The notes: generated by a model not told the origin, from the letters alone. A stretch of DNA of 47,983 nt from Pseudanabaena mucicola FACHB-723 (GCF_014696385.1 NZ_JACJQB010000026.1:1-47983), one strand, 5' to 3'; shown: positions 8,546 to 19,434, counted from the first letter of the stretch. Numbers and translations are program-made.

Positions 8546-11500
8546 ATGACCATAATTCCTCCTCCTTCTCAACCCAGTCGTCCAAACACATCTGTGGGAA
8601 TCGTCAATAGCAATAATGTCAATTGCCAGAATATTAAGGGGTTTAAAATTCCGTTAAGTCTGTTGATTATTGTCCCTTTTTTGGTAAGCACTTTTGGCAT
8701 TGTGGGGCTAATTGGCTGGCTATCTTTTCGGAATGGTCATGATGCCGTGACTCAACTCGCGGGGCAACTTCGCAGCAAGGTGACCGAGCAGGTCAAAAAT
8801 CGCCTGCATTCATATTTAGAACTGCCCTATATCCTCAATGATCTCAATGCCAACAGTATTGATGTCGAGAATATGGATGCGGAACAGGGAAGCAAAATCC
8901 AGAATCACTTTTCCAAGCAGTTACGCAGCTTTTCACAGATTAATAATATCTATGTGGCAAATACTTCAGGACAGTATTTTGGGGTAAGACGCATCCATCA
9001 AAATTTAGCGTTAGAGAGTTTATCTTCAACTTACATGGCTGATACTAAGGGCAATCCACAGATGCTTCTATTGCCTAGGGGAGGATTTAATCTTGTTGAG
9101 CGACCTTGGTATCAGGAATTAGTAAAAGCTAAAAAAAACACATGGTATGAAATTTACACTGATTTAATCACCGAGGAAATGGCAATCACGGCGATTAAGA
9201 CAATATATGAACCCACGGGGGAAATTCGAGGGGTGTTAGGGGTGTCGATGTTGTTGGGGGATATTAATCTATTTTTGCAAAACACTAAAGCTAGTGAACG
9301 TGGTCAGACTTTTATCATTGACCCATCAGGTAAGCTAGTGGCGACTTCTAGTTTTGACTTAATCAGAAATATCGCTATTTCTTGGAAAACTAAGCCTGAG
9401 CCGATTTTGGCAATTAACAGTCTAGATCCTTTAACAAGGGTAGCGGCGGCAAGTCTTGCGAGTGACTTTAAGCTCTCCAGTGTAAATTCTGATCAGATTC
9501 AACAGTCAAGTATTTATGTGGATGGAGAGAAATATTTTATTCAGGTGGGGAAACTCAATGATACCTATGGTCTGAATTGGCGAATTGTGGTGGTGGTTCC
9601 TGAATCTGAGTTTATGTCACAGATTTTCTTTAACACCCGATTTACGCTGGTATTGTGTGTGTTGGCATTGGGATTGACAACAGTTTGTGGGATTTTTGCC
9701 GCTCGGTGGATTAGCCGTCCGATTACGCAACTGAGCCTCGCCAGTCAATCGATTGCCAATGGGAATCTCGATCAAAAGGTGGAATATTCATGTTTGGTAA
9801 AGGAACTAGCAATATTGGCAACTTCTTTTAATCAGATGATTCGTCAAATGAAAAAAGATCACCTTCGTCAAGAGGAATATTCAGACCTATTGATGCAGAA
9901 GGTGGCGGAGCGAACGCAAGCTTTGCAACAGGAGATTTTGGAGCATGAAGTTACGGAAGCTGCCTTGAGGGCTTCGGAGGAAAAATTTGCGAAGGCTTTC
10001 CGCTCTAGCCCTGATGGAATGGCGTTACTATCGACGGAGACCCGCAAGCATATTGAGGTGAATGATAAGTGGAGCGAGATTACTGGCTATAGCCGCGAGG
10101 AGGCCATTGGTGCAAATCCCACAGAGTTAAATCTTTGGTTTGATTTGCAAGAACGCGATCGCATGTTGGAGATTTTAGAGCGCGAAAATCGGGTTGCGGA
10201 TTTTGAAGCTACCTTTGTGTCTAAGAGTGGTAAGAAAATTATTGGTTTGGTTTCTTCGGAATGTATTGAATTTGGCGAAAGATCCTTTGCAATTTATGCC
10301 CTTAAAGATATTAGCGATCGCAAATCTATTGAAGAAAGTATTAAGGAAAGTGAAAAGAAATATCGTGACCTTGTGGAATCGGCAAACTGCATCATTTTAC
10401 GCTGGGATGCCCAAGGGCATATTTGTTTTTTGAATGATTATGGCTTAAAGTTCTTTGGCTATCAATTAGAAGAGATCATCGGCACATATATATTAGATAC
10501 GATTGTCTCTGTCCAAGATGTATCGGGGGAAGATCTACGGGGCATGATTGCAGATATATGTTGTGCGCCCGAAAAATATCAACTCAATGAGAATGAAAAT
10601 ATCTGTAAAGACGGTCGCAGGGTATGGGTAACTTGGTCAAACAAAGCAATTTATAACGATCAAGGTGAACTGATTGAAATTTTATCAGTGGGAACTGATA
10701 TCACCGATCGCAAACGCGCTGAGAAGGAATTGCAGGCGGCTAAGGAAGTTGCGGATATGGCAAACCGTGCCAAGAGCGAATTTCTTGCCAACATGAGCCA
10801 TGAATTACGCACGCCGCTCAATGGCATTCTTGGCTATGCCCAAATCCTCAAACGTAATTACGATCCTGATAAACACAAGGCAGGTTTAGAGATTATTCAA
10901 CGCAGTGGTGAGCATTTGTTGACATTGCTTAATGATATTCTCGACCTTTCTAAAATTGAAGCTAAAAAATTGGAACTAAACCTCAGCGAGTTTGAGCTAT
11001 CCAAATTGATGCAAAGCATTACGGATATGTTCCAATTGCAAGTTTCAACACAGGATGTGCAGTTGGTCTATCAGCAACTCAGTGACTTGCCAAGGGTGAT
11101 GTATGGCGATGAAAAGCGGTTACGACAGGTATTAATCAATTTATTGGGCAATGCAGTGAAATTTACCGATCGTGGTACAGTTTCGCTGTCTGTGAGCGCT
11201 CAGCCCACGGGCAATGCCAATACTTATAAAGTATGTTTTGCGATCGCAGATACAGGTGTGGGAATTGCCCCCGATCGTTTGGAAGAGATCTTTTTGCCAT
11301 TTCAACAGGTGGGCGATCGGGCGCGGCGCTATTCTGGCACAGGTTTGGGCTTACCAATTTGTCAAAAAATTGTCGAGATGATGGGCGGTAAGTTACAAGT
11401 TGAGAGTCAACTCAATGTTGGCAGTAAATTCTGGTTTGAAATTGAACTGGCGGAAGTTTCCCACTCTACCCCCAATCCCAAAATGGATAGCCGCACGATT

Positions 11501-12190
11501 ACGGGTTATGTGGGTAAGCGGCGCAAAATCTTGATTGTGGATGACAAAGTTGAGAATCGGATGGTCTTGCAAGACTTGCTGAATCCCCTTGGTTTTATTT
11601 TGGCAGAAGCCGTTGATGGCGATGACTGCATTAGGCAAGCCCAGCAATTTCAGCCAGATCTGATCTTGCTTGATATGGTAATGCCCAATCTCGACGGGCA
11701 TGAGACGACCAAGCAATTACGTCAATTGCCGATGTTCCAGAACACAGCAATTGTGATGGTTTCCGCCAGTGTCTTTAATCAAGATCGCAGTCTGAGTATG
11801 GCGGTGGGCTGTGATGACTTCATCGCGAAACCGATTGATCCTGATTCTTTGTTCTACACTTTGCGATCGCTATTACATTTGGAATGGCAACAGGAAGAAT
11901 CAGGCCACAATTCTAACAATCAAAATAATCACTCGGAAATAAGTAACACTGCGATCACCCAACCCCTGATTTTTCCATCTGAGCCAACTATCGAGCAGCT
12001 ATTAAAACTAGCGCGGATGGGTGATGTTTTGGCAATTCAGGATGAAGTGACGATACTTAAAGAGCATGACAGTAACTTGATTCCCTTTGCCAATCAAGTT
12101 CTCCATTATGCTCGTGATTTTCAAATCAAAAAGATTCGCGAGCTTTTGGAATCTCAAACCCTAAAAATTGCGATCGCGCCAAAAAAATAA
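8546..12190 (+). CDS. Membrane hybrid sensor histidine kinase (Cache-HAMP-PAS-PAS-HisKA-HATPase-REC)
   Basis: A 1214-residue inner-membrane hybrid kinase. In order: a TM helix (about 34-56), a periplasmic double-Cache-like sensor (about 65-360), a second TM helix (about 368-390), HAMP, a coiled coil, two PAS domains (from about 478 and about 608), HisKA with phospho-acceptor His752 in [11 protein letters not shown], HATPase with the N box, D-T-G-V-G-I-A and G-T-G-L-G-L motifs, a receiver domain with Asp1043 in L-L-D-M-V-M-P-N, and a C-terminal helical region of about 80 residues common in cyanobacterial hybrids. No response regulator is adjacent, so the output partner is elsewhere. Ligand unknown. 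Confidence 0.93.
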   Translation: MTIIPPPSQPSRPNTSVGIVNSNNVNCQNIKGFKIPLSLLIIVPFLVSTFGIVGLIGWLSFRNGHDAVTQLAGQLRSKVTEQVKNRLHSYLELPYILNDLNANSIDVENMDAEQGSKIQNHFSKQLRSFSQINNIYVANTSGQYFGVRRIHQNLALESLSSTYMADTKGNPQMLLLPRGGFNLVERPWYQELVKAKKNTWYEIYTDLITEEMAITAIKTIYEPTGEIRGVLGVSMLLGDINLFLQNTKASERGQTFIIDPSGKLVATSSFDLIRNIAISWKTKPEPILAINSLDPLTRVAAASLASDFKLSSVNSDQIQQSSIYVDGEKYFIQVGKLNDTYGLNWRIVVVVPESEFMSQIFFNTRFTLVLCVLALGLTTVCGIFAARWISRPITQLSLASQSIANGNLDQKVEYSCLVKELAILATSFNQMIRQMKKDHLRQEEYSDLLMQKVAERTQALQQEILEHEVTEAALRASEEKFAKAFRSSPDGMALLSTETRKHIEVNDKWSEITGYSREEAIGANPTELNLWFDLQERDRMLEILERENRVADFEATFVSKSGKKIIGLVSSECIEFGERSFAIYALKDISDRKSIEESIKESEKKYRDLVESANCIILRWDAQGHICFLNDYGLKFFGYQLEEIIGTYILDTIVSVQDVSGEDLRGMIADICCAPEKYQLNENENICKDGRRVWVTWSNKAIYNDQGELIEILSVGTDITDRKRAEKELQAAKEVADMANRAKSEFLANMSHELRTPLNGILGYAQILKRNYDPDKHKAGLEIIQRSGEHLLTLLNDILDLSKIEAKKLELNLSEFELSKLMQSITDMFQLQVSTQDVQLVYQQLSDLPRVMYGDEKRLRQVLINLLGNAVKFTDRGTVSLSVSAQPTGNANTYKVCFAIADTGVGIAPDRLEEIFLPFQQVGDRARRYSGTGLGLPICQKIVEMMGGKLQVESQLNVGSKFWFEIELAEVSHSTPNPKMDSRTITGYVGKRRKILIVDDKVENRMVLQDLLNPLGFILAEAVDGDDCIRQAQQFQPDLILLDMVMPNLDGHETTKQLRQLPMFQNTAIVMVSASVFNQDRSLSMAVGCDDFIAKPIDPDSLFYTLRSLLHLEWQQEESGHNSNNQNNHSEISNTAITQPLIFPSEPTIEQLLKLARMGDVLAIQDEVTILKEHDSNLIPFANQVLHYARDFQIKKIRELLESQTLKIAIAPKK

Positions 12191-12197
12191 CTGAGCA

Positions 12198-12234
12198 AAA
12201 AAAAGTGGCGGCGCTTAGCGCCGCCACTTTTTTT
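12198..12234. terminator. Bidirectional terminator between hybrid kinase and apcD
   Basis: Perfect 17-bp arms 12198-12214 and 12218-12234, TTA loop, seven A on the left and seven T on the right, between convergent genes. A textbook two-way intrinsic terminator. Confidence 0.88.
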
Positions 12235-12239
12235 ATTTT

Positions 12240-12725
12240 CTAGGACATTGCTTGAATGATGTAATCAAAATAAGGCTCAGTGGTCGCAGCATCATCTTTG
12301 CTCAGCAATGCTAGAGACGCATTTTTGAGGCAACGAACAGCATCTGCCATACCCACCAAAGGCACACCCAGAGAGTTGTACATTTCACGGACACCAATGA
12401 TGCCAATTTTTTCGATAGGATCTTTATCACCTGCCAATACGCCATAGGTGGTGAGGCGGATATACCATGTGAAATCTCTCAGACATTGATTGCGCTGTCT
12501 CTGACCATAGGCATTACCACCGGGGGCGATGTAGTCGGGATGGATTCTAAATAGTTCTTCGGTAGCCTTTTTGACGATTTTCTCTTCGCTTTCTGCCAAG
12601 ATTGTCGCAATACGTACTCTTTGAGCACCAGTGGCGAGGAAGTTCTGCACGCCTTGCAACTCAGAAATGGTGGGATAACGCAGTTCTTCGTCGGCTCTTT
12701 CTAAAACTTGACTAACTACACTCAT
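12240..12725 (-). CDS. apcD: Allophycocyanin alpha-B subunit
   Basis: ApcD is a minor alpha-type allophycocyanin in the phycobilisome core that acts as a terminal emitter, mainly towards photosystem I. The 161-residue protein starts M-S-V-V-S-Q-V and ends [10 protein letters not shown]. The phycocyanobilin ligand is Cys81 in N-Q-C-L-R-D; the G-G-N-A-Y-G-Q-R-Q stretch (69-77) and A-D-E-E-L-R-Y-P-T separate it from ApcA and ApcF. I use the ATG at 12725; the frame stays open 27 codons upstream but that part does not look like a phycobiliprotein. As usual, apcD is apart from apcABC. Confidence 0.93.
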   Translation of the reverse strand: MSVVSQVLERADEELRYPTISELQGVQNFLATGAQRVRIATILAESEEKIVKKATEELFRIHPDYIAPGGNAYGQRQRNQCLRDFTWYIRLTTYGVLAGDKDPIEKIGIIGVREMYNSLGVPLVGMADAVRCLKNASLALLSKDDAATTEPYFDYIIQAMS

Positions 12726-12843
12726 GATTAAAATAAAAAATTTAATATATTCGCCATCTAGTCTACCAAAAGCGGTGAATGAGCCAAGATATTGTAATAA
12801 AATCACAAATCTTCATCTAAAAGTAGTCACTTCATCTACTGAC

Positions 12844-15156
12844 TTAGATCTTAGCTTTCAGTTGGTTCAGTAACATTTTTAGCTCTGTAGCTAGGTTATA
12901 GCCAATTTCCCGATCGCCATAGCGCCAGTCTTGATAGATCTGGGTGATTTTTGCGATCGCAGTTGCCTGTTGCTCAGATACGCGATTTCCAAGACTCGCC
13001 ACATATTCTTGGGGGGTTTGATAGGAGGATTTTGGTTTACCCTGCTCCGATAGCCACTGCAACATCTGTTGATAGGTACGCTGCGGAATTGGCATTTTTT
13101 GAAGCCGACGCAGTTGCCACCACCAAATCATTAATTGCCACAGCGCCCAGCCACCAATGCCGAAACCAAAGGCGATCGCCAGTCCAAAGGCAATCCCAAT
13201 CCAACCCATTTCGATCAACCAACTAATGATCCCGCCCACAAACTTGGCGATACTATTAAATAGATTTTCAAAAAAGTTATTGACAGGGCTAGGCAAAAAT
13301 TGAGCAACCCAATTCCAAAAGGTTTGAATTACCCCAAAAGTGCGATTATTTTCGATGGAGGGGGGAAAGAGTGGTCGGTTGGGGACAGGATCGAAAGAAA
13401 CCCAGCCATAAACGGGGAAAAATACTTCTACTAACGACTGCGTATCAATATTCTGGACTTCGTATAGTCCTGTAAATGGATTAAATTTTCCGGGAGCAAA
13501 CCCAACCACATAGCGACTGGGAATGCCAATAGCACGCAACATCACCGCCATTGTGGACACAAAATGACTCTCTTCACCGCCACCCTGCTCAATAAATTGA
13601 GAAACAAGATCACCCCTAGACTCATCAAAATTGAGGGTTTTGACAGCATAGTTTTGCTTCAACCCTTGGGCAATCTGAATCACCCGATCGTAATTATTAT
13701 TCAAAGCAATCGGCTTGCCAGACTGATCCTGAGCGCTCACTAGCAAACGTAGCGCCGCGTTCCTGACTTCAGGCGACAAATTGGCAGGAACATCCAAGTA
13801 ATGTTCACGAATTGAGCGGGGATATTCGTCAGGCATTTGTCGCAATTGCTGAGGATTGCGAGCAATAACATTGGAAATGACGGTGTAGGTTAAATTTTCA
13901 GGCAATGGGCCGGGGCCTCGAATCATGCCTTCAGCATCAATATCTAGCTCTTCGCTAGGAAAATAAACCTGATTGGGAACAGCCGCCGCAGGCACAAGAT
14001 TTGGAAAATTAGTTGAAGTAATTGTGTAGGTTTGCACCACCTCTCGGCGAGTGGGCGCTTGGATTTCTTTGTTTAAACCAATTGAGCTATGAATTGGCGA
14101 TGGGATAAAGAATTCGTAATTAAAAGGATTGCGCTTGATTGTGCGAAGTTGGGATGGCTCATTGCGAGAAATCCGCCAACCCTTGCCCGTATATTCATCG
14201 TATGCCATCACTCGCCAAAATAACTCCGCTTGCGATCGCACTCGCATCACCAATTCGGGTGGACGCTGCGAACCTTTACCCCCCGATGAAGCCGTATCAA
14301 TTTCAGGGGCAAATAAAGGTGGCAAAGTGTCCAATTCCCCACTTCCACCTGTGCCATCAGTGCCAGTTCCCGTGCCGTTATTACCCTGTTGCTGTTGATT
14401 TTGCTGTTGTTGTCTAGATAGGATTTCTCCACGCGGTACTTGGCGCTGTACCGAGAGATTCACACTGATAGGAAAGTTACGGAGCTGAAACCCTGGTAAA
14501 CGGGGCAGAAAGGCAAAAATCGTCAAGCCCAACACCAATACGATCGCCAGTAGCCCTGATAAGGGCAGCAGGGAAATTCCCATTTTTTCGGGCTGAAAGC
14601 TCTCGGTTTTCACCCCCAGTCGTGAACGGTGATCGAGTAATAAAATGGGGACACCCACACATAAAAAGGCAATCAACCATAGGGCAAACACCATGGTTTG
14701 GCTGAGAGTTGCCGCCAATGCCATCAGAATCAAGCCAATGATGATCGAATAGCCTAAATCTTTGCGGCGCGGTAGGTCAAAGCTATGCAAAACCTGCAAT
14801 TGGATCAGGAGTCTTGCCAGCAATAGCCTTGTTTCGTCAGTATTTCGCACCAAGTCATTCAGAAATATGACCAGCATCGCAATCATGGCGATCGCAATGA
14901 ATAGTTTCACAATTACATTACGCTTGCGTCGGGCATACCATGCCCAGACTGCGGCAATCGCACTGAGGGGAATTGCCCAAACACTGTTACTAGAACTGGC
15001 GATCGTGTCCATTGCGCCAATGCTAATAAATACAAAAACCTGTACCAGAACCCGCAATGGAATCGAATCTTCAACCCCCGACACTGTAAATTCCGAGGCT
15101 TTTCGCAATTTCTCAAAAGCACCAACCTTGGGATGAGGCTGTCGAATTGTATTCAT
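12844..15156 (-). CDS. TgpA-like membrane protein with degenerate transglutaminase domain
   Basis: A 770-residue membrane protein with the TgpA architecture: about six N-terminal TM helices (residues about 25-220), a Gln/Gly/Thr-rich low-complexity linker (about 245-275), a periplasmic transglutaminase-like domain (about 450-600), a TM helix (about 650-680) and a C-terminal cytosolic DUF4129-like segment. The family is thought to act in the envelope, but the substrate is unknown. Compared with the usual motif G-x-C-E-H-F-A, the sequence here is G-E-E-S-H-F-V, with Glu529 in place of the catalytic Cys; where D-A-H-A-W is expected it has D-T-Q-S-L with Gln573 for His. Only Asp589 (S-F-D-P) remains. 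It lies upstream of apcD, 118 bp apart. Confidence 0.82.
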   Translation of the reverse strand: MNTIRQPHPKVGAFEKLRKASEFTVSGVEDSIPLRVLVQVFVFISIGAMDTIASSSNSVWAIPLSAIAAVWAWYARRKRNVIVKLFIAIAMIAMLVIFLNDLVRNTDETRLLLARLLIQLQVLHSFDLPRRKDLGYSIIIGLILMALAATLSQTMVFALWLIAFLCVGVPILLLDHRSRLGVKTESFQPEKMGISLLPLSGLLAIVLVLGLTIFAFLPRLPGFQLRNFPISVNLSVQRQVPRGEILSRQQQQNQQQQGNNGTGTGTDGTGGSGELDTLPPLFAPEIDTASSGGKGSQRPPELVMRVRSQAELFWRVMAYDEYTGKGWRISRNEPSQLRTIKRNPFNYEFFIPSPIHSSIGLNKEIQAPTRREVVQTYTITSTNFPNLVPAAAVPNQVYFPSEELDIDAEGMIRGPGPLPENLTYTVISNVIARNPQQLRQMPDEYPRSIREHYLDVPANLSPEVRNAALRLLVSAQDQSGKPIALNNNYDRVIQIAQGLKQNYAVKTLNFDESRGDLVSQFIEQGGGEESHFVSTMAVMLRAIGIPSRYVVGFAPGKFNPFTGLYEVQNIDTQSLVEVFFPVYGWVSFDPVPNRPLFPPSIENNRTFGVIQTFWNWVAQFLPSPVNNFFENLFNSIAKFVGGIISWLIEMGWIGIAFGLAIAFGFGIGGWALWQLMIWWWQLRRLQKMPIPQRTYQQMLQWLSEQGKPKSSYQTPQEYVASLGNRVSEQQATAIAKITQIYQDWRYGDREIGYNLATELKMLLNQLKAKI

Positions 15157-15237
15157 ATTGGCTGAATTTCTTGACTATCAACAATCTTAGCGCCAGTTCT
15201 CAAGAACTGGCTGAATTTTGGCTCATGCTGCCATCAA

Positions 15238-15273
15238 AAAAGAGAGTTGCCTTGCACAAGGCAACTCTCTTTT
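15238..15273. terminator. Hairpin, 16-bp stem, between the TgpA-like and glycine-zipper genes
   Basis: Perfect arms 15238-15253 and 15258-15273, A/T-rich outer ends. First of two successive inverted repeats upstream of the TgpA-like gene. Confidence 0.65.
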
Positions 15274-15284
15274 CGTTACTTAAG

Positions 15285-15333
15285 ACCCGTAAATCTGTGG
15301 CGCACGCTGCGCGTGCGCCACAGATTTACGGGT
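15285..15333. terminator. 23-bp perfect hairpin after the glycine-zipper gene
   Basis: Perfect arms 15285-15307 and 15311-15333 around a TGC loop, 7 bp beyond the stop codon of the minus-strand gene at 15341-16027. It most likely ends that transcript. Confidence 0.72.
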
Positions 15334-15340
15334 TTTATAT

Positions 15341-16027
15341 TTAAAAATCATCTCGAACCGCAAAAGTGAGAGTCTGCTTAGTTACGACGTTAATAACTAG
15401 ACTTGGCTCAATCACCGTCACCTGTGGCGCGGTGACATTACCGATAATTGCACCTGCGGCTGCACCACCAAGAATATCTATGATCTGCACATTGCCACGC
15501 AAGACACCACCCAGCACTGCACCTGCGGCTCCCCCCAGTCCAGAGTCAACTAGGATTGCACCTGCATTAGTTTCACGCGGATCTTTTACGTCATTAATTA
15601 ATGCTGATTCAGCCTGCAAGGTGACAGTTGCGCCACGACTAGTAAATTTTTGCGCCACAAATTTAGAACCACCCTCAGCAGGGACAAACTGTCCCTCAAT
15701 CACTGCCCCTGATGGAATTAAAACCGTGCCATTATTGGCAACCACATCTTTGGCAACGACAAGATTCGCACTAACAGTTTCCCCCTTGGCAATATACAGA
15801 GTCTCTTGCCGATTGATTTTTGTGGCAATCTCTTGACCCACAGGTAGGCTGACCGTAGAGCGAAAAACTTGGGCGATTTGATAATTTGGCGATGTTTGGA
15901 ATATATCCGATTGGTTACGTGCAGCAGCAAAGATCGGACTCGCCATTAGTAAGGAAGTTGCAGCGAGGCTAATTGTCATACTTAGAGATGAAATGGCTGC
16001 AAACTTGATGTTTTGTGTAGCGCTCAT
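15341..16027 (-). CDS. Secreted protein with glycine-zipper-like segment
   Basis: A 228-residue protein of unknown function. An N-terminal signal peptide is clear (hydrophobic stretch about 10-35 ending S-P-I-F-A-A-A). The middle part (about 85-150) is beta-rich and resembles the TrbI-like fold often annotated in such cyanobacterial proteins (L-I-P-S-G-A-V-I-E-G). Near the C-terminus a Gly/Ala-rich stretch, G-L-G-G-A-A-G-A-V-L-G-G, followed by G-G-A-A-A-G-A-I-I-G, has the GxxxG spacing of glycine zippers that insert in or pack on membranes. I use the ATG at 16027; an upstream start at 16042 adds five residues. Confidence 0.7.
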   Translation of the reverse strand: MSATQNIKFAAISSLSMTISLAATSLLMASPIFAAARNQSDIFQTSPNYQIAQVFRSTVSLPVGQEIATKINRQETLYIAKGETVSANLVVAKDVVANNGTVLIPSGAVIEGQFVPAEGGSKFVAQKFTSRGATVTLQAESALINDVKDPRETNAGAILVDSGLGGAAGAVLGGVLRGNVQIIDILGGAAAGAIIGNVTAPQVTVIEPSLVINVVTKQTLTFAVRDDF

Positions 16028-16198
16028 ACGTGCCTCTGGCAATGTCCATAGAGTTGAGATCTACCTAGGTATGACTAGCTCTGGCTCATTTTTGTTCCGA
16101 TGCGATCGCAATTTAAATTATGTCAGCACTAACTTTTAGATTGATAATAATTCTTGCCAAGATACAATATTAAACAATTGAAGCAAACGCCCATACAG

Positions 16199-17620
16199 AT
16201 GCGTAAATATTCATCCTTATTATTTAGTATCTATATAGGTTCATTTCTACTGCTTTTACTGGGTTTAGTAGTTATTTTTGGCTGGTTGACAGGTTCAGTT
16301 AATTTAATTCAGATTAATCCACAATTTGTGCCGATGCAGTTTAATACGGCATTGGGGTTTGTATTGATTAGCATCGCCATTATTGGAGTTGCGGATAAAC
16401 TCAATAAACTAACTCGATATATTAGTATTGTTTTAATTTTGTTGGGTGGAAGTACCCTAATTCAACAAATATTTGGAATCAATCTTTTTATTGACGAATT
16501 ATTCATCAAGCATTACATTACAGTCGCTACCTCTCAAGCGGGACGAATGGCTCCGAATACCGCTTTAAATTTTGTATTAAGTGGAATTACTCTTTATACC
16601 CTATCCCAAAACAAAATTCACTTAAATCATCTTTTGGTTGGCAGTTTACTAGGTGCGGTCACGATGGGGTTAGGAACCGTTGCTTTTTTAGGGTATTTGT
16701 CGAATGTCGAAACAGCTTATGGGTGGGGGCAACTAACCCGTATGGCGATCCATACTTCATTTGGATTTATGGTGGTAGGACTGCTCTTAATTCTGGAAAC
16801 TAGGGAGTTGAGCCGACGCTTTCATCAGAAGATACCGACTTTAGTTTTGCCATTGACTTTAAATTTGGTAGGGATGACGATTACGGTCTGTCTATGGCAA
16901 GCCCTTTATAGTTCAGAAATGAACATCACCAATCGTTATGGCATTCAAACTACAACTTTGGTGATATCGGGCGTTTTAATTTTTGGATGTATATTTTCGG
17001 TGGTGATTGCGATCGCAACTTGGTTTGCGATGCGATCCCATGAGCAGTTACAAGCTTTAAGGTCAGCTCAGTCAGAGATTTTATTGCTTAATCAACAATT
17101 GGAAAAACTATCCTATCTCGATGGTCTAACGGAAATTGCCAACCGTCGTGCCTTTGATATTGCAATTCAGAAAGAATTAAGTCGTGCTTATCGTTATCAA
17201 TATTCGATCTCTTTAATCCTGCTCGATATTGATTATTTCAAAGCCTACAATGATTACTATGGGCATCAGTTAGGCGATGAATGTATCAAAAAAATTGCCC
17301 ATGCGCTGAATGTACTTGCCAAACGAACAACTGACATGGCAGCGCGTTATGGTGGCGAAGAATTTGTGCTGTTATTGCCTGAAGCTAAAGCTGAGGATGT
17401 CGAGAAAATTGTGGAGAAAACTTTAAATGCGATCGCAGATTTGAGGATTCCCCATGCCGTTTCCCCCATTAACTCCTTCGTGACAATTAGTGCGGGGATA
17501 GTGGCGCTAATTCCCGATGCGGATACCACCCCTGAAGTTTTAATTGAGCAGGCTGACCAAGCTCTATATCAAGCTAAAGCAAATGGGCGCAACTGTTTTG
17601 TGGCAGTTCGCAACCAATAA
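16199..17620 (+). CDS. Membrane-bound diguanylate cyclase (GGDEF)
   Basis: A 473-residue protein that should make the second messenger cyclic di-GMP. The N-terminal half (about 1-285) has some eight hydrophobic helices and would act as a membrane sensor; I do not recognise a named MASE family. A short coiled coil (about 290-310) leads into a complete GGDEF domain with active-site G385-G-E-E-F389 and the inhibitory I-site R376-x-x-D379 five residues before it. Both features predict an active, product-inhibited cyclase. No EAL domain is present. The ATG at 16199 is preferred; a TTG 45 bp upstream is in frame. Confidence 0.9.
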   Translation: MRKYSSLLFSIYIGSFLLLLLGLVVIFGWLTGSVNLIQINPQFVPMQFNTALGFVLISIAIIGVADKLNKLTRYISIVLILLGGSTLIQQIFGINLFIDELFIKHYITVATSQAGRMAPNTALNFVLSGITLYTLSQNKIHLNHLLVGSLLGAVTMGLGTVAFLGYLSNVETAYGWGQLTRMAIHTSFGFMVVGLLLILETRELSRRFHQKIPTLVLPLTLNLVGMTITVCLWQALYSSEMNITNRYGIQTTTLVISGVLIFGCIFSVVIAIATWFAMRSHEQLQALRSAQSEILLLNQQLEKLSYLDGLTEIANRRAFDIAIQKELSRAYRYQYSISLILLDIDYFKAYNDYYGHQLGDECIKKIAHALNVLAKRTTDMAARYGGEEFVLLLPEAKAEDVEKIVEKTLNAIADLRIPHAVSPINSFVTISAGIVALIPDADTTPEVLIEQADQALYQAKANGRNCFVAVRNQ

Positions 17621-17651
17621 AAAAGCGGCGCTTCGCGCCGCTTTTTTATTG
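17615..17651. terminator. Bidirectional terminator between cyclase gene and hemE
   Basis: Perfect 17-bp arms 17615-17631 and 17635-17651 around a TTC loop. The left arm contains the cyclase stop codon (17618-17620); hemE ends 5 bp beyond the right arm. Confidence 0.85.
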
Positions 17652-17655
17652 CATT

Positions 17656-18687
17656 CTAAAGACTCTTCACAGTCTCAAAGAAGAATCGAGCATTATCTTC
17701 AGGTGTGGTGGACAGGATGCCATGTCCAAGATTCATGATGTGGCCCTTCTTGCCAGCCTTCGCCACAACTTCCAGAATCCTCTCGCGAATGTAACTTTGA
17801 TCTGCAAAGAGAACACAGGGATCGAGGTTGCCTTGCACAGGAATATGACGACCAATACGATCGCGAGCTTCTGCCATATCCACAGTCCAGTCAACGCTAA
17901 CAATATCGACACCAGACTTGGGCATACGATCAAGAATGCCTGCACTGCCGCTAATGTAAAGAATCATTGGGGTATCAGGATACTTTGCCTTGACCTGATC
18001 CACGACCATCTTTTGATAGGGCAGAGCAAAAATTTCATAATCCGTTGGGCAGAGATGTCCAGCCCAAGAGTCAAACATCTGGACAACTTGAGCGCCACAC
18101 TCGATCTGATGGATGACATACGCGCCAATCATATTAGCGAGCTTGGTCAAGAAGCTATGAATGATCGCAGGTTCTCTGTATGCCATCGACTTGATTACGG
18201 AATAGTCCTTAGAGCCTTTACCTTCGACGGAGTAAGCCGCTAAAGTCCAAGGTGCACCGACAAATCCGAGAATAGTTGCTTGATCCTTAACTTCTTCTTT
18301 AATAGCGCTGAGGATCTTGCGAATGAAGGGAACAGCGGTATCAGGATCAAAATCTTGGAGCGCGTCAACTTGAGCTTGGGTACGAATTGGTGACTCAATA
18401 ATGGGGCCACGGCTTTCGATAATGTCAAAGTTAATACCAATGCCTGCGAGGGGAGTCAGGATATCGGAAAACATGATTACGCCATCGGGCTGGAAGGCGC
18501 GAAAGGGCTGTAAAGAAATTTCGGCGGCGAGTTCAGGGATCTCTGATCGCTCTCTAAATGTAGGATATTTTTCGCGCAAGTCACGATATACCTTCATGTA
18601 TCTTCCTGCTTGGCGCATCATCCAGACTGGTGGACGATCCAGTTCTTCACCTCTTGCTGCCCTTAGCAAGCGATCATTTCCTCCCAT
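17656..18687 (-). CDS. hemE: Uroporphyrinogen decarboxylase
   Basis: HemE decarboxylates the four acetate side chains of uroporphyrinogen III to give coproporphyrinogen III, a shared step for haem, chlorophyll and bilins. The 343 residues cover the full TIM barrel. Signature [12 protein letters not shown] near the N-terminus binds the substrate, F-S-D-I-L-T-P carries the catalytic Asp, and G-F-V-G-A-P-W-T-L and the C-terminal G-H-G-I motif are present. Single-gene unit in reverse orientation to its neighbours. Confidence 0.97.
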   Translation of the reverse strand: MGGNDRLLRAARGEELDRPPVWMMRQAGRYMKVYRDLREKYPTFRERSEIPELAAEISLQPFRAFQPDGVIMFSDILTPLAGIGINFDIIESRGPIIESPIRTQAQVDALQDFDPDTAVPFIRKILSAIKEEVKDQATILGFVGAPWTLAAYSVEGKGSKDYSVIKSMAYREPAIIHSFLTKLANMIGAYVIHQIECGAQVVQMFDSWAGHLCPTDYEIFALPYQKMVVDQVKAKYPDTPMILYISGSAGILDRMPKSGVDIVSVDWTVDMAEARDRIGRHIPVQGNLDPCVLFADQSYIRERILEVVAKAGKKGHIMNLGHGILSTTPEDNARFFFETVKSL

Positions 18688-19005
18688 AATTAACTCTTTC
18701 CTATGTTTTTAAACTTTATTTATGATTGTGCTTTTGAATTATAGAACGTCACGTACCAGACACTAACGCTTTAGCGGCTAGGCTGAGTCATGATTTTGCG
18801 ATGTTATAGACTGTGATCACCTCACCAAATCTGAAGCTGAGACAACATTGGTCTAGAAAATTTAGGCTTTATTTAACCTCTAATTATGGTTTAGGTACTT
18901 ATACTTTCTTTAAGATATGTTATTAATACTTAAGCTACTAACTTTTAACGATGAAGTATAGGCTCAGTAAAAGTTTGAGCGAATCAATGCATAGGTTTAA
19001 AAACT
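18688..19005. other. 318-bp intergenic region between hemE and cytM
   Basis: A divergent promoter region with no open frame I can support. It holds a short palindrome GTGATCAC at 18813-18820, half of the kind of site that CRP-type regulators bind, but no full symmetrical site. The last 150 bp are AT-rich and should contain the cytM promoter. Confidence 0.4.
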
Positions 19006-19434
19006 GTGAGTAATGAAGGGGCAAATTTGACAAAGGAAGCTTGTGTGGTGGCAGATACAGCAGAGCAGGTAACGATATCTCCTAAAAAGTCGCCTTTCAA
19101 TTCAGGGATGGCGATCGCAGTGACTTGTTTGGTAGTTGTCGTTAGCATATTGCTATGGGTGATGCGCCCACCCCTAGATTTGTATACCCAGTCAGTCTTA
19201 AATCTATCGGGTGATCCCGTGCAGGGACGCTCTATTTTTGTGATGAATTGCGTTGCCTGTCATGGGCAATGGGCAAATGGCAAGGTTGGACCAAGTTTGC
19301 AGGGTGTATCCGATCGCAAATCTGACGCGAGACTGATTCAGCAGGTTGTTAGTGGCGAAACCCCACCAATGCCCCAGTTCCAGCCCAGTCCACAGGATAT
19401 GGCAGATTTATTAAGCTATCTCAAACAGCTTTAA
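19006..19434 (+). CDS. cytM: Cytochrome cM
   Basis: A 142-residue, membrane-anchored mono-haem c-type cytochrome. One TM helix (about 35-53) anchors it; the haem motif is C82-V-A-C-H86, and the Met ligand lies in T-P-P-M-P-Q-F. The stretch D-P-V-Q-G-R-S-I-F before the haem site and M-A-D-L-L-S-Y-L at the end match cyanobacterial CytM as I know it. CytM is associated with respiratory electron flow and with stress or mixotrophic growth. The start is GTG at 19006; the N-terminal 30 residues before the helix are longer than usual, so a later start is possible. Confidence 0.82.
   Translation: MSNEGANLTKEACVVADTAEQVTISPKKSPFNSGMAIAVTCLVVVVSILLWVMRPPLDLYTQSVLNLSGDPVQGRSIFVMNCVACHGQWANGKVGPSLQGVSDRKSDARLIQQVVSGETPPMPQFQPSPQDMADLLSYLKQL

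Noticed and set aside
15366-15836. 156-codon plus-strand frame antisense to the glycine-zipper gene
   Set aside because: The minus-strand frame has a proper signal peptide and domain pattern; the plus frame is low-complexity Thr/Ala/Pro.
17722-18243. 173-codon plus-strand frame inside hemE
   Set aside because: Antisense shadow of hemE; no recognisable domain and the hemE frame is clearly the real one.
18813-18820. GTGATCAC as a CRP/SyCRP site upstream of cytM or hemE
   Set aside because: Only the 8-bp centre is present; the flanks do not complete the longer symmetrical consensus.
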